Shown here: positions 1 to 11,900 of the stretch, one piece after another
Layout of the letters: each line of letters starts with the position of its first letter
How positions within the stretch are numbered: position 1 is the first letter of the stretch
Assembly (NCBI GenBank): GCA_029962745.1
Contig: CM057171.1
Location: 22,180,637 to 22,244,636 of the forward strand
From: Echinometra lucunter
Taxonomy: Eukaryota > Echinodermata > Echinoidea > Camarodonta > Echinometridae
Direction: 5' to 3'
Length of the DNA stretch: 64,000 bases
Notes under the pieces: generated by a model
Told to the model about the DNA's origin: nothing
Database searches by the model: none
Seen by the model: the letters and a program-made list of their open reading frames with translations, nothing else
Position numbers and translations under genes: made by a program

Positions 1-540
1 TGGACTGAAGAACTGTTAGTGTATTTAGCAAGTTTCAATACTCCGGTAATATTAATGGGAGATGTGAACTATAATATTATGAAACATCCTTTTATTGGTG
101 ATACTCGGAAATACTCAGGGATAAATGATGTACATGGTTTGTGTCAACTTAATAAAGTTGAATGCACTCGGGTTACACTTGGGTGCTCTTAACTAGTTGA
201 CCACATGCTGACAACATGCCCAGATAAAGTGAAATCTTTTGGTGTCTTACACAATGGTATAAGTGACAATTCAATGAGCTATCTAGTCTGGAAAGCTCAT
301 GTCAACAAGGATGCTTTGTTTGTTAAGTACGTAACCTTCAGAAAATCACATCAAGTCAATTTTACCAAGTTGAAAGCCGATCTTCCATCTCAAAACTGGA
401 ACGAGATCGAAAAGAATGGTGACCTGGATAAAGCTGTTAACAAAAGGGAAGAGATCTTTTTAAAGATAGTAGATAAATACATGCCTCTGAGGAAGAGAAG
501 AATGCGTAAAAGCACTGTCGTAGTTGAACGAATATTTATA
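1..540 (+). pseudogene. LINE endonuclease domain relic (C-terminal part)
   Basis: Reading from base 1, the plus strand encodes the end of an apurinic-type endonuclease (exonuclease-endonuclease-phosphatase fold) as carried by CR1/L2-like non-LTR retrotransposons. The motif LMGDVN is visible near bases 53-70, and the SDH-like end of the domain is present as SDNS near 265. An in-frame stop lies at about 190, just before LVDHMLTTC, so the copy is dead. It continues into the reverse transcriptase relic downstream and starts outside the window. The family assignment rests on motif order. The exact clade is not determined. Confidence 0.7.
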
Positions 541-879
541 TAAACTCATCAAAGATCGTGATAAAATGAAAAAAAGTAAGCCAAAACTGAAAAACAAAGT
601 TTATACTGGGAACAGTATAGGCAATTGAGAAATAAAGTAACACTTGAAATAAGAAGAGTGAAGAAAAAAAATATTTTATGGAAATATTAAATGCTTGTCC
701 AGATAGGTCAAAATCTTGGAAAATACTAAACACACTAATGTCTAACTCGAAATCAGTTACGAATTTTGCTTTTCCTCCTGAGGAATGAAAAAAAAAAATG
801 CTGATAATTTTAATGAACATTTTGTCAGTGTGGGAACTCACCTGAATTAAACTAGAAAAAATGGATGTCTAAATTATGA

Positions 880-2300
880 CGAATTCAAAGTCTCAGTAAA
901 TTATACAAATGATGCATTTGTTGTTCTGAAAGTAACAGAGTCTGATGTCTTGAAAGATATTCATCGCTTAAAGAACAAGAAAAGTGCTGGGGTTGATGGA
1001 ATAGATTATCTTATGAAAAAAACATGTGCCCTAGAAATCATAAAAAAACTCTTACATATTTGATTAAAGAATCGTTTTCTGAAGGTATAGTTCCTGCAAG
1101 ATGGAAGGTGGCCAAGGTCATACCCTTCATAAAAAAGGAGATAAACTTGTAGCGAACAATTACAGACCGATTTCTTTACTGACGTGTATATCAAAAATAT
1201 TAGAGAAGATTGTGCAACAACATTTGATTAGATACCTGCAAAAAATAACATTTTATCCAAATATCAGTCAGGTTTTAGGCCTAAGCATTTCTACCTGCAC
1301 TGCACTTGCAAAAGTTACTGATGAATGGCTCCAATCAGTTGATAAACGTTTATATACAGGGGCTCTTTTCGTAGATTTACGTAAACCGTTTGATTTAGTC
1401 GATGACAGAATTCTCCTCAGAAAGTTGTCTGAAATTGGTATAAATGGTATAATGCACAAGTGGTTTTATAATTATCTTACAAACCGTAAAATGTATACTT
1501 CAATAAATAACGTCACATCTAATGAATTGATTTTGAAATACGGTGTCTTTCAGGGATCAATATTAGGTCCCATCTTATTCCTAATGTACATTAATGATAT
1601 GTCTAGTTCATTGCATTATTCTAATCTGCATCTGTATGCTGATGACACTGTTTTTTGCTCATAAAAATCCTTTTGTAATACAGTCTGCTCTTAATGAAGA
1701 ATTGATCTCTCTATCAGAGTGGATGAATCAGAATAAACTTTATATAAACTGCGAAAAAACAGTATCTATGCTATTTGGAACACAACTAATGCTAAATAAA
1801 CACCCAACTTTAAATTTAAAGCTCGGGACAAACAGTATAAAGCAAGTCAATAACATTAAATACTTAGGAATGAATAGAGACTCCGAGTTAAGATGGGACT
1901 CACATGTAAGTGAAGTTGTAAAGAAAGTAGGGAAAATGGTCAGTTTTTCTAGGAAGATTGGCAAATACACTAAGTGAATCTTATCTAAATCTAATCTATC
2001 AATCAATAATCCTTCCAAACTTTGATTATGCGACGTTATTTGGCAATCCTCACAATTTTATTTAAACCAACTACAAAAACTGCAGAATAGGGCTGGGAGA
2101 ATTATTCTCAAGTTAAATCCTCAAAACCACACTTCAAATTTTCGAATCCACGATCTACTAAAATGGGAAACCCTAAAGACCAGACGTAAAAAGCACGTGT
2201 ATATAATGTTGTATAAAATATTCCATGAGCTAACTCCCGAATATCTAAATAATTACGTAGACCTTATTCACTCAATTTATTTCGTAATAACCATGATACC
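880..2300 (+). pseudogene. LINE reverse transcriptase relic
   Basis: This is the reverse transcriptase of the same non-LTR element. Motifs appear in order: KKSAGVDGI near 985, VAKVIPFIKKGD and NYRPISLLTCISKILEK from about 1110, FVDLRKPFDLVD near 1370, GVFQGSILGPILF near 1540, the catalytic YADDTVF near 1635, and a thumb-like block ending LQNRAGRIILKLNPQ near 2070. The reading frame shifts just after YADD (about 1660) and stops recur after 1975, so it cannot encode an active enzyme. The usual GVPQG motif reads GVFQG, and FDxVD carries a proline (KPFDLVD). Confidence 0.85.
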
Positions 2301-2672
2301 TGGATTAAAGATTTCGACACATAAAATTTTGAAGCATCTCGGGAAAGGGAGGGGTTAGGGACATAGTATGGATGATTTAGGATTAGGGCAGGGTTAGGGT
2401 AAGGTCACTGGTTTTTATGTGCAAAATCTCTTCTATTCTGTTTATGTTACTTTATGTTGCTTAATTTAATTTGATTCAGTTTGTGTTAACATCATGTTAT
2501 TTTGTTTGTTTGTTTGTTTAGTAATATTATATTTCTTTGGACCTCTAGGAAGAACAGAGCCATTTGAATAATGGCCCTGAATAGAGCTTCCAGCCATTTG
2601 ATATATTGATCTGCATGTATTTTTTGTTTGTATTGCTATTTATATGGAAAATAAAACCAACCAACCAAGCAA

Positions 2673-3470
2673 ATAGCTTGTATTATTTAAAAAAAAAATG
2701 TATAAAAACTTGAAAAAGGCGAAGAAAGCTTTCACGTCCGTTTGGCTTCATTTTGAGCTCTAAGAAGTGGGGTTCTCATCAAACTTGATTTCTTTCAAAA
2801 ACATGCATTTATGAATAAAAAAGGACCCAGACTGTATACGTTAGCATATCCAAGCCTATCAAGTCCTAAAACCCACAGGAATCTAACCCGGTTCACTGTT
2901 GTTGTTTTTTTTTGAAAGGCCTCGTTCTCATGCATCATATCCGTTACATTCAGAAGGAGTCCATTTTCCCTTCAAATATTAAAGTGAAATACTGCGACCT
3001 TTGTTCTGTAGGTCCCTGATATTCTAATGTGTCCAACAAGCTCAATGAGAACTGTTTACTAACTTGTATGTCTGCTTAACGATCTTTTTAATTTCAGAAA
3101 AAAAAGAAGAAGAAGAAAAAAAAACACGCTTGAATGCCATGCGCGTGAAGCCAGAACTCTGCACACTTTATTTTTATATCAATCGAGGGGGGAGGGGACC
3201 CGAAATGTGCACCGACACGTTTAGGAAGCTGGTTTGTAGAAGTCTAGTCTACAGTTTACATTTTCAGGATCAGGCCCAGAGAGGTTATAAATCCCTAGTG
3301 CTCTAGTAAAAGAGATGACTCACTTAAATTATCCTGCACATGTATGCCGCTAAACCACATCCATGATGAATGTGTCCTTTGATATGAAGTTATATTGTTT
3401 TGAAATAAACGCTATGGGTCATATAGTCGTTGGGCACTCTGCGTTTGAAGCTCTGCACGCCCCAGCTAAC
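2673..3470. other. No gene recognised
   Basis: The stretch after the LINE tail contains AT-rich sequence, short A and T runs and an AG/GAA-rich patch near 3100. The open frame at 3064-3306 begins in that purine run and resembles no protein I know. Confidence 0.5.
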
Positions 3471-3473
3471 ACG

Positions 3474-3790
3474 AGGACGTTTTTAAAACATTCTAAAAAC
3501 GTTTCTGGCTTCTAAATGAAGGACCTTCAGAAAAAGTACGCACGTTTAACAAAACATGGTAAGAACCTTTTGAAAAAAGTCCAACAAACTTAAACCTTTC
3601 CCGAACGTACATAAAACCTTTCTCGAACGTTTTGAAACTTGGCAATCCTTTTAATAATATACAGAAAACCTTTTAAAGAACGTTTATAAAACCTGGCGGA
3701 CGTTTTAAGCATAAAACGTCCGAAAAACCTTTCCAGAACGTTCAAAAACCTTTCTAGAACGTTTAAAAACCTCACTGCCGTTGTAAGAAC
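3474..3790. repeat. Degenerate tandem repeat rich in AACGTT and AAACCTTT
   Basis: Phrases of the form TTTC-GAACGTTT-AAACC recur about ten times with spacings of roughly 20-30 bases. A few related phrases recur near 4010-4090, after an interruption. The minus-strand open frame across it (repeated NVLERF) is a product of the repeat, not evidence of a gene. Confidence 0.7.
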
Positions 3791-4094
3791 ATCCAGAAAA
3801 CATTTGATAATTATAATAACGACAACAATTTTAATCTTAAGTGAAGCTCTTTCAGTACAATCCTCTTAATGATCTATAATCCTATCCTCCTATAATCGTA
3901 ACAACCCTATACCTATATAATATCCTATCCTAAACCTATCTACTGAACTCTTGTCAGGTCGTTCTAAATTTACGGACCAGATTGCAAAGACAAATGGTAA
4001 ATTTTCATTTGGACGTTCTTAAAACTTGTTTCAAACGGTCGGTTTAAGGATGAAACCTAAGAACCTAGAAAAGGCGTTTGAAAAACGTTTGGTG

Positions 4095-4550
4095 TTTGAT
4101 GGGGCCGCCGCTATCAATTTTCCCAACTGCATCTGGGAGGTTATTGCAAATCCGACAAAAGTCTCTCTTGACAACCAAAAAGCTTCCCAGAGGCTTTTCC
4201 GGCATAGTAACAACTAATGTATGCAAACTGGATTCCTTCTATTCCGATGCCATTATTTTTGGTAAACAAGGGTTCTGGAGTGGAACATGCATAAAATTCA
4301 ATACCATTAGTAAACAGGTCTATTTTGTAGAAAGAAAGAAAAAAACAAACAACACTGGCTAGTGAATACTTACATCCGATATCATTTACTTTATACAAAG
4401 TTGCCAGAATAATGCTTTATATTGTTAGACAAATTTCGCATAACTTTCATTCCATTATTTAGAACAACTGGGCAACAACGACCAAGATCATGTTATTCTT
4501 TTGATCATTCTATCACTTTGTTCTTTCCTTCCTTGTATGCTTTCCTTTAT

Positions 4551-4597
<47 letters not shown>

Positions 4598-5095
4598 CTT
4601 TAATCATATATGTATTTAATTGCTTCTGTCATCTGTTTCTCTGTCCTTTATTATTATTTTTTTCATTTTATGATACCTTTTCTTCTTTCCTCCATGTCCC
4701 TCTTATATATTCATAGTTCTATCATGTTTCCTTCTGCCTGCATCTATGTTATTTTTTTTAATCTTTCTCTAATGCTTTATTTCTGTCTACCATCTTATCT
4801 TCCTCTGTTTTTTCTCCCATTTCCTTTTCTCTTCTCACCTGTGTATTTCTCCATTTTCTCAATTCAACTTTTCTCCATCATTTATCTACAATGAAGTTCT
4901 TTGCTATTCTTTCTTTAAGTCATTCTATCGTATATTTTGTTTTACTTACAAAATCACGACTCCTAAAACCTAAGAGCTGGGCAAGGAACAGATTTGTAGG
5001 GACCGTTGGGAATTTCCGCATGTCTTTGGCAACATAATGACCAACGGTAGGAAGACCATTGTTCTGGGTAATTTTCAGCCAAACCTTCGGCAGAT
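4095..5095. other. No gene recognised; AT microsatellite and pyrimidine-rich tract
   Basis: The open frames in 4026-4400 run on both strands over the same bases without recognisable motifs. Bases 4620-4900 are strongly pyrimidine-biased (many TTCT runs), which explains the long hydrophobic open frames there. I see no splice-site-bounded exon. Confidence 0.5.
4553..4594. repeat. (AT)n microsatellite
   Basis: This is an uninterrupted AT dinucleotide run of about 42 bases. Confidence 0.95.
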
Positions 5096-5099
5096 TCGT

Positions 5100-5500
5100 A
5101 ATGCTACGTGTGCATTATGTTCCCGGCGGCCACGGCAGCCACGTTTGCCCTAAACGTAGTGCGCCGTGGTATTTGGACATTTCTGCTTCCCGTCCATCTC
5201 TACCTCCAAGTTTTGTTACGTCACGTTTTGTTACGTTCCTCCATCCGCATCGTGACTGCCATGACAAATCTTTTGACAGTTTAAACATCTGGCCAGGCAT
5301 CCACGGCAATCACGGACTGTCACGTTTGCCCATCTCGTCCCCCTGCGTTGGGTCACGTCCATCTATTTTTGTCCACGGTTTCCAGAAGCGCCTTGAGCAC
5401 TCCACAGAGTGGATTTCGCTCTATACAAGTCGCATTGATTATGATTATTAATTAAACGTGGGCTGCCTTGGCTGCCGGGAAAATAGTGTAAACGTAACAT
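5100..5500. mobile_element. Inverted-repeat element, about 400 bp, MITE-like
   Basis: The left end (5100-5145) and the reverse complement of the right end (5454-5500) match over about 45 bases, both containing TTCCCGGC-GCCA-GGCAGCC followed by ACGTTT. The interior carries further CCACGGCA-TCACG phrases. No transposase is present, so a non-autonomous DNA transposon is the likeliest reading. Bases 5388-5452 resemble a conserved SINE/LINE tail (see findings), so the structure may be composite. Confidence 0.6.
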
Positions 5501-6040
5501 AACCAAGCTTCAGTTACCCAAATAACTCTTTAATACCCATCTCAGACCAACTATTTCCCAAATATAAACTCCTGGTCGTAAATTTATGTCGAATAATTTG
5601 CCAAATAACATTAAACAGATTTGGGTTAGAATAACCCAACCTTTGAAAATTTCTTGACCAACCATCAATTGCTCAACTAATCTTAACCAACTTTCTAAAG
5701 TAGAGTTGGGCGAATTTCTGCGTTTTTTTTTTTAATTTGTGAAATGCATCAGTACACATTTTGGGAAACAATTTACACAAATGTGGTTAAGTTTGCCTAC
5801 GATTAAGTTACTTCTATATAGAATTTGCCAACCTGAGCAAAATTTGTTTTACACAAATTTGTCAATTGTCTTGACCAGATATGGACAAGATTTAGGCAAA
5901 ATTCCAAACAACAATATGTTGCCCAACTAAACGTATCGATTTTTTAAAGAGTGCATGTCGGCTTATTAAATGACCGTAAATCCTATTTTCGGTATTAAAC
6001 TTCTTTCTCCCCATCATACCGATACATAATAGTTTGTTTT
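5500..6040. repeat. Low-complexity dispersed repeat with CCCAA and TTGGG phrases
   Basis: Phrases such as CCAACTTT, GTTGGGC and TTTGGGAAACAATT recur in both orientations from 5515 to 5940, which suggests a decayed inverted-repeat element. The boundaries are not clear. There is no coding evidence. Confidence 0.35.
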
Positions 6041-6055
6041 ATTCAAACTTCTCAC

Positions 6056-6185
6056 CTGGTTTGTGTAATCAGAGGAATGATTGGTATTTGCTTGTCGCTG
6101 AAGTGAACGTGCAGGTTTGATGGTACTAATTTATGTAGTGCAACTATATACACCATGGTCACACTGACCGAGCTGGGATATTCTA
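6056..6185 (-). pseudogene. SRCR-like exon remnant, 3' half
   Basis: This copy of the dispersed minus-strand exon family ends at 6056 with CCAG followed by a GTGAGAAG donor. Only the end portion aligns (the CTY...YQAF..C block), and the frame is broken. I infer a decayed copy of an SRCR domain exon. It stands among other same-strand copies at 7.2 and 8.5 kb. Confidence 0.5.
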
Positions 6186-6189
6186 AGCT

Positions 6190-6705
6190 AGCACAAAGCT
6201 AACTAAAGATAAATAAGTAAATGGACACTAACGTGTTCCAATTTTTGGTGCACGTTTTCCTAAACTTCTTTTTCACAAATACCGTGTGGCATCAATACTA
6301 CAAAATCCAGTATTGCTCAATGGCAAACATGAAAACACGAAATGTCATAAAAATTACATTTAGGCAATTTTTTTCAATAGTAAGAGGGGAATTGGGCATC
6401 TCTCTCCTCAAATCATTACAAATAACTATAAGCTGGGGAATACCATGATCTCTGAAATTTCATACCCCTCCTCCCACCTGGTCACCTGTTGGAAGAGTAG
6501 ATGGCACATTTTTTTTTTTTACTGAAAGTGCCCGATAAAGGAAATTCAATCCCCAAGAATTAAAAAAGGAAAAAGATATATAGATCTATTGATACGGGGT
6601 GTGGTGGTGATAGAAAGATCAATACAATTCACTATTATGTTCCATTTAATCATAATCTCACTGAATGGTACTTCTCTCTTTTTATGAAGTCAATTTACAT
6701 TGATC
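6190..6705. other. No gene recognised
   Basis: This is AT-rich sequence with A and T homopolymers. The short open frame at 6221-6448 has no recognisable motif. Confidence 0.5.
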
Positions 6706-6706
6706 T

Positions 6707-7137
6707 AGCCCCGCTTCTCAACCGGTGGTCCGCGAAGCTTTCTCAGGTGGGCCGCGAGGTCAGTCCAAAATATTTATGGATAAATTCTGGAATTCAGCTT
6801 TACTGTTAACATCAAATTGAACTGAATTTATTAAACATATCAAAATAACATCAACAGTTGTGGACTATCGTCAATGCAGTGTGCGAAAATTTTTCGAAGA
6901 TTGCAACCTTACATGTAGGTTGGATCTTGCAATGTAATGTAGATAATGCAGTGGTCTAGATACCTCACAATTCGTTCTCTATTTTCTTTAGTCATGTTTT
7001 ATTGATTTTTTTTTTTCTATTGAGATTCTGTGAGGTGGGCCTCAAATAATCTTAAAGAATGAAGGTAGGCCTCGGAAAAAAAAAAATAATAGCTAAAATG
7101 GGTATCGAGGTAAAAAAAGGTTGAGAAACACTCTAGT
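6707..7137. mobile_element. hAT-type non-autonomous transposon
   Basis: The left end reads CGCTTCTCAACCGGTGGTCC and the right end GGTTGAGAAACACTC. Together they are a diverged form of the common hAT terminal repeat CAGTGGTTCTCAACC. The sequence CTAG lies immediately outside both ends, consistent with part of an 8-base target duplication. Internal GGTGGGCC-type phrases near both ends extend the symmetry. No transposase is present. Confidence 0.6.
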
Positions 7138-7215
7138 GAATGATTAAGTGAACGGCTAAACTCTTTTTACAATGAATCTTGAGTACGCACTTGCAATTGA
7201 CTTCAAACGCCTCAC

Positions 7216-7330
7216 CTGGTTTGTGGCATCAGAGGAAGACATAGTATTTGTCTGACAGTGAACGAAACGTGTAGATGTATTGGTACCAAATCACGTAATT
7301 GCAACTGTAAACTTTGGACATACTGTCTAC
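7216..7330 (-). pseudogene. SRCR-like exon remnant, 3' half
   Basis: The minus strand ends at 7216 with CCAG and a GTGAGGCG donor. The matching block covers the final 110 bases of the family consensus. The frame is disrupted. Its neighbours at 6.06 and 8.51 kb are related copies on the same strand. Confidence 0.5.
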
Positions 7331-7334
7331 ACTG

Positions 7335-8500
7335 GTGTGTTTTAACGTGTTATATTATTCATGGAAATCTGAACAAAGTCATATAAAATGAAAGTCATTC
7401 TGTTAAAAGCAATTAAGAAAAAAGTGTTTTCTGAAGTTCCCACCGAAACTTACCGAAACATAGCTCAGTAATCAGAATCGGCTACGCCATATCAATACTG
7501 CCATACTCATGGGTAAGATTTTGTGGAGGGTTGTTTTTGGATTTGTCTGGTTTGTTTCCATTTCATAAGTATATTACTTCCCCACCTTTTATTGTGAGCG
7601 AGCGAAGACCCCTCCTTTTCCTTGTGAAATATTGAGGTGCATGTGCAAGGAGACCTTTGATGCACTAAACTGATATTAGAGGACATAGGCTTCGGTGTAG
7701 CGGTGGATTTTGTTCTTGGTGACAAAATCTGCCGGCAGATATCGTTCCCAAGATTCTGTTAATTGATCATTCAATAATAAATTTAATAAAATCTAAGGAA
7801 ATTTCCGTTTTTCAATGTTCGCCAACTCCAAAGACGTCCTCTTGCGTGACGTCACACCATCCAGATACGATACTGGCATAGCCAAACAGTAAAATACCCG
7901 CCAGTTGGCTCGGTACAAAATATGCCGGCAGATTTTGTTACAGACCACAATCCAATTTTGTCATCAAGAACCCAATCCGCCAAGAACCAAATCCGCCGCT
8001 ACACCGGAACGCTGAGAGAGGACAAAACTGACGGGGCAGAGCGTTGTACGGTACAATGCTCTATCCCTTCAGTCCATTGTTTCTCACGGTTCCGGTGCTA
8101 CTTCTCGATGGGATCATTCCGGGGGGGGGGGGGGGGAATTTTTTTACGTTAACCACCTTACTGTATTTTGATGGGGCCTATATTGATTAATTACTTTATT
8201 TAGGAGGATAAAGCATTGAAGCAAATATTGTGGCGTAAAGGTCTATTTGGCAAAAAAGAATTACGAAATTCATAGATCAATTATTTTGCGACGTATTTAG
8301 TTAAAACAGGATGAGAAAATTGCATTTTTGATCTGATTTCAATCCCTTAGATTAAAAGTGTTTTGTTTTCTTTATTTCAAGAGAGACAATTTCCATTCAT
8401 CTGGCAGTTAAATGATCACACTGGCAAATTCTTTTCGATATGGAATTTCGTAAGCACTTCATTGAATTGGAGATATTATGTTCATGGTGATATAATTGTT
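7335..8500. other. No gene recognised
   Basis: Bases 7690-8050 contain scattered near-repeats of GCCGGCAGAT and AATCCGCC phrases. A G run of about 17 bases lies at 8120-8136. None of the open frames here shows a known motif or clean exon borders. Confidence 0.45.
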
Positions 8501-8513
8501 TTAAACGTCTCAC

Positions 8514-8635
8514 CATGTTTATGGCATTCGACGAATCCTTGGAATTGGCTTGACCATGAGGTAAACGTGCAGGTTTAGTCGTACTAAATTCCGTAAGAGT
8601 AAATGTAAACTTTGGTCAGACTTTGTTGGCCGATG
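8514..8635 (-). pseudogene. SRCR-like exon remnant, 3' half
   Basis: The donor reads CATG followed by GTGAGACG, ending the exon at 8514. The upstream 110 bases align with the family, including the ACGTTTACCTCATGG block in place of ACGTTCACTG. The frame is broken. Confidence 0.45.
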
Positions 8636-8639
8636 TAAG

Positions 8640-10050
8640 CCTCGTCCTCGTCCTTGTCCTCTTGTGTACGACATTCTTTCAAAAATGCACCCGCCCTCTA
8701 CGATTTCATTTGGCGCCATTTTGTTGTTTTTGTCGCCGATGGTAGGAACAATACTAATAATTAGTCAGGTTAGGTGTCAAAAGCACATTGAATTTATTAA
8801 TGTATCTTAAGTGATGCTAAAAGTTGCTTTTGTCACAACTTGTAATGCCCTTTATCAGACGCTGCTGAGTTTGATAGGATACGTCGCATTTTATCCCGTT
8901 TGCATTTGTTTGCAGTTTAACCCCCGCTTCCGTATAGACTTGTATTAACTCAGGTGATTCAAATTTTCTTTCTTTTCACTCTAGCCTTTCTTTTTTGTTG
9001 TTGCTACGTTAAAGCTAATTAAGGAAAACTAGGCTTGGTTATGACGTACTTGGTTTTGGAGAGGGTGAATGGTCAGTGTTGTTAATGTAGCCGAGATGGG
9101 AGAGTTTTAACAGGAGCAGGTTTAAGAGAGCTAGAGTTGACAGAAGCCATTCTCGCCGTAATTGAAGGAAGGCCTCCCGTGTCACCCTTGGGAAGGGAGT
9201 CCCACTGTACATTAAAAGGTAATTTCTAAAACTTTAGATTTGTTTACAGTTATTTTTTCCAAATGAAAAGTAACAATTTCAGTTGTGACGTTTTAAAAAG
9301 CAGGACACTTGTCTATTCAAATATTTGTCGAATGTATTTCAAGCTGAGGCACATTTTGAATATCGGCCGTTTGAATGTCGGCCATGATGATTGTCAGCCA
9401 TTTTGAATGCTGAACTTGGTAGCCATTTTAAATTTTGATGCAAACAGTATTTTTTTTTTTAAGATAGAAAACATTTGAATATTATGAATCATTGCTGAAA
9501 CTTTAGAGGATTTAGAAAAGTAAACTTTTGATTATTATGTTATTGCAAACTGATATTCTTGTTATGTCTTTAAAAGGATGCTGTAAAGGTATTTTGTCTC
9601 TGTTGATTAGATCAACATTGTGAATTTGATTGTACGGTTGAAGAGTGAAATAATAGTCAACCCTTAACATGGTTAAGAATATTTTGTTTTGGAGATATTA
9701 AGAATTTGATATTTAGGATTTGATTCTTTTAATGGATCCCTTGTTTATGATTGTTTATCATTTACGTTAGAGCTGTTTAGGGCGGTTCTTCAACCACGAT
9801 TTGAAACAGTCAGTAGGGACTGACACTTCAGCGCATCTTAACTGATGGCATGACTGGTGGTAGTGCTTTTCTTCTACATCACCAGGCGGCTGAGTCTTGG
9901 TTTTCCAGTCGTGACCTCAAGCTTCGAGCGTACCGTTCATGAACTTCTGGCACTTCGTACCACGTGGCCTTGTGAGAAATGACACCTATGGAACTGAAAT
10001 TAATTTCCATCTTGTCCGTTGTAGTATACTTTTAGATCAGATATTATATA
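8640..10050. other. No gene recognised
   Basis: Bases 9357-9440 hold about three diverged copies of a phrase like TTGAATGTCGGCCAT. Otherwise the stretch is AT-rich. A CTC/GTCCTC run lies at 8640-8662. No supported exon is seen. Confidence 0.45.
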
Positions 10051-10051
10051 C

Positions 10052-10055
<4 letters not shown>

Positions 10056-10103
<48 letters not shown>
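10056..10103. repeat. (AT)n microsatellite
   Basis: This is an AT dinucleotide run of about 48 bases. Confidence 0.95.
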
Positions 10104-10107
<4 letters not shown>

Positions 10108-10196
10108 ATTCTTTATGTCTTGTATTATTCGTTCAGGTGAATTGTAATAGTTGCTATTTTAGTGGACATAATGAGATGCTAGGATCTGTAGAATGC

Positions 10197-10990
10197 TTGT
10201 GAATTACATGACCTTATAATGAACTGAGTAAACAATGGCATGAGCCTGGCTCTGTGCTAGACAGGAAATAGGAACAAGAGAAAAAGAATGTTGTTTACAC
10301 ATTCAAGAAATTTGTAGAAGGCACTTTTACTAGAAGGAACAAGATTGTTCCTTGAAAGGACATTTCAGGAAAGTTCTAATTTGTGTTAGGATTTGTATAT
10401 AACATGTTTAAGGTGGGAATTTTGCCACGTCAAATGAGAATTCACCAATAAGATATTGGGGCACGTCTCTCCAGTTGCCACTTCAACATGAGAGGTGATA
10501 GTTTGGGTATAAAAGAGGGCATGTATTTTCGCCCATCACCATGACCTCATCGATATCAACGTTTGAAAATCATCTTGGATCTCATATCTTGGACATCATT
10601 TGAGACATCAGTATGTACATTGTTTCCTACATTGTGTTCGACAGCATATCGTCGACAGCGTCATCAGCACTGGCGACTTCTTCAATTGGAAATATGTGAT
10701 TTATCCTTCTGGAATCTTCTTTTCACGGGAAGCTTTAAAGCCAGCTCACTTTTGGACTTGGTCTTCGTTTCAAGAACATTCTGGATTCTAAGTCGGATGA
10801 GGACTCTTCCCGGTAAGAAATTTAAAGTCTCTGTTTACTTATCTATACTATGTGATATTTTGTTAGTTCTGATGATGTTTCATAACAAGGTTTGTGTAAA
10901 TAAGAAAATAAAGGCTAATTATATGTATTGTAAAATCTGTTTGTCTGGTTCTGGTCTTTTGTCGGCTTTGGGTCGAAACAACTTACCAAC
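10197..10990 (+). mobile_element. Possible solo LTR
   Basis: A TATA box (GGGTATAAAAGAGGG) lies at 10504-10518. It is followed about 400 bases later by AATAAA at 10906 and then a GT/T-rich stretch (GTCTGGTTCTGGTCTTTTG) that resembles a polyadenylation downstream element. Promoter, transcribed leader and polyadenylation signal in this order, with no coding motifs, is what an LTR looks like. The ends (TGTGAATT... and ...CAACA) are guesses, and no target duplication was established. An ordinary promoter with a short non-coding first exon (GTAAGAAATT donor at 10812) is the alternative. Confidence 0.3.
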
Positions 10991-11025
10991 ATACAGATTT
11001 CCAACCCTTTTGATCTTTTGATTCA

Positions 11026-11120
11026 TGAACGGGAGGTCGTGGGTTTCGTTCCCGGCTGACTTACAAAAGACTTACAAAAATGGGACCTCCTGCCTTCTAG
11101 CCAGGCGCTCGGCATGTAAG
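11026..11120 (+). mobile_element. Possible tRNA-derived SINE fragment
   Basis: The phrase GAGGTCGTGGGTTTCGTTCCCGGC at 11031-11054 resembles a pol III B box region with one inserted base. It is followed by ACTTACAAAAG repeated once and the phrase CAGGCGCTCGGCATG, a pattern seen in invertebrate SINEs. No A box was found. Confidence 0.3.
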
Positions 11121-11129
11121 AATGGAGAA

Positions 11130-11900
11130 GGGTAGTAATAACATATTATGTTATGTAGGGCCCGCTGGAAGAGCAGCTAATAAAACTGGAAGTGGTTACC
11201 CTGGTTAAATAAGGCGCTATTATTTTTATCACTCGCAAAGTAATGGAAGCCGCCATTTGCTTTCTTGTGTGACGTACAACACGAACAATAAGGGCAGCCA
11301 AGTTAAGTGTAACGCGCTTCCAAGTAGTGCGCGCACAGGGAGTACGCACATCAATATGTTCTTGCAATATAAAACAACACAAACATATTGAAAAAAACAA
11401 CAACAAATTTGTATAGGACTGTAAACTATTGCACGCTTTTTAGAAAAAAGGTGTGATAGGCTCAAAAACTGAATCACACGTGACTGCGCTCAACCAATCA
11501 TTTGATTAAGATTTAGTAGCGAGTTGTGTAATATCACATATGGAGTAATTTAACCCTCTTATCAACAGTTAAGTGGATTTATTAATATACCCGGTGACTT
11601 TCAGTATCTAATATATTTTATGTGAATTCATAGAGCAGTTGTAAACAAATCGTTTACTTACTAGACTAGAATTTATACACTGATGTTTTAGCTCACTGTT
11701 ATATGAATAATAATCTTTATTTTCGTTTGCCCCTTTAAACAACAATCTGGTGACATAAGGTCATGTGGAAGGGGGGGGGGGGTCTTCTAGAAAAAGAGCT
11801 TAACGATACACAACTTTTACAGTAAGAATACTAGACAATTCCTACCCCTTTTTGTTCTTTATTGAAACTTGAATTACGCCGTTTTATAGTGGCCCGAATT
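11130..11900. other. No gene recognised
   Basis: This AT-rich stretch has a G run at about 11771-11782. The overlapping open frames around 11146-11477 exist in two frames of the same strand and show no motif. Confidence 0.45.

Larger units (their letters stand above)
1..2672 (+). mobile_element. 5'-truncated, decayed non-LTR retrotransposon (CR1/L2-like)
   Basis: Endonuclease and reverse transcriptase relics lie in the expected order, followed by a 3' untranslated region. That region ends in an AAAATAAA-like stretch and a short (ACCA)n tail at about 2650-2668. The element is cut by the window edge on the left. It has frameshifts and stops throughout, so it is an old fossil rather than a recent insertion. 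Confidence 0.7.

Noticed and set aside
3590..3775. Apparent repeat protein (NVLERF units)
   Set aside because: It is a translation of the AACGTT/AAACCTTT tandem repeat. There is no splice context and no similar protein known to me.
10563..11021. 152-residue plus-strand open frame
   Set aside because: It overlaps a second open frame over the same bases, spans the putative LTR polyadenylation signal and shows no domain or conserved motif.
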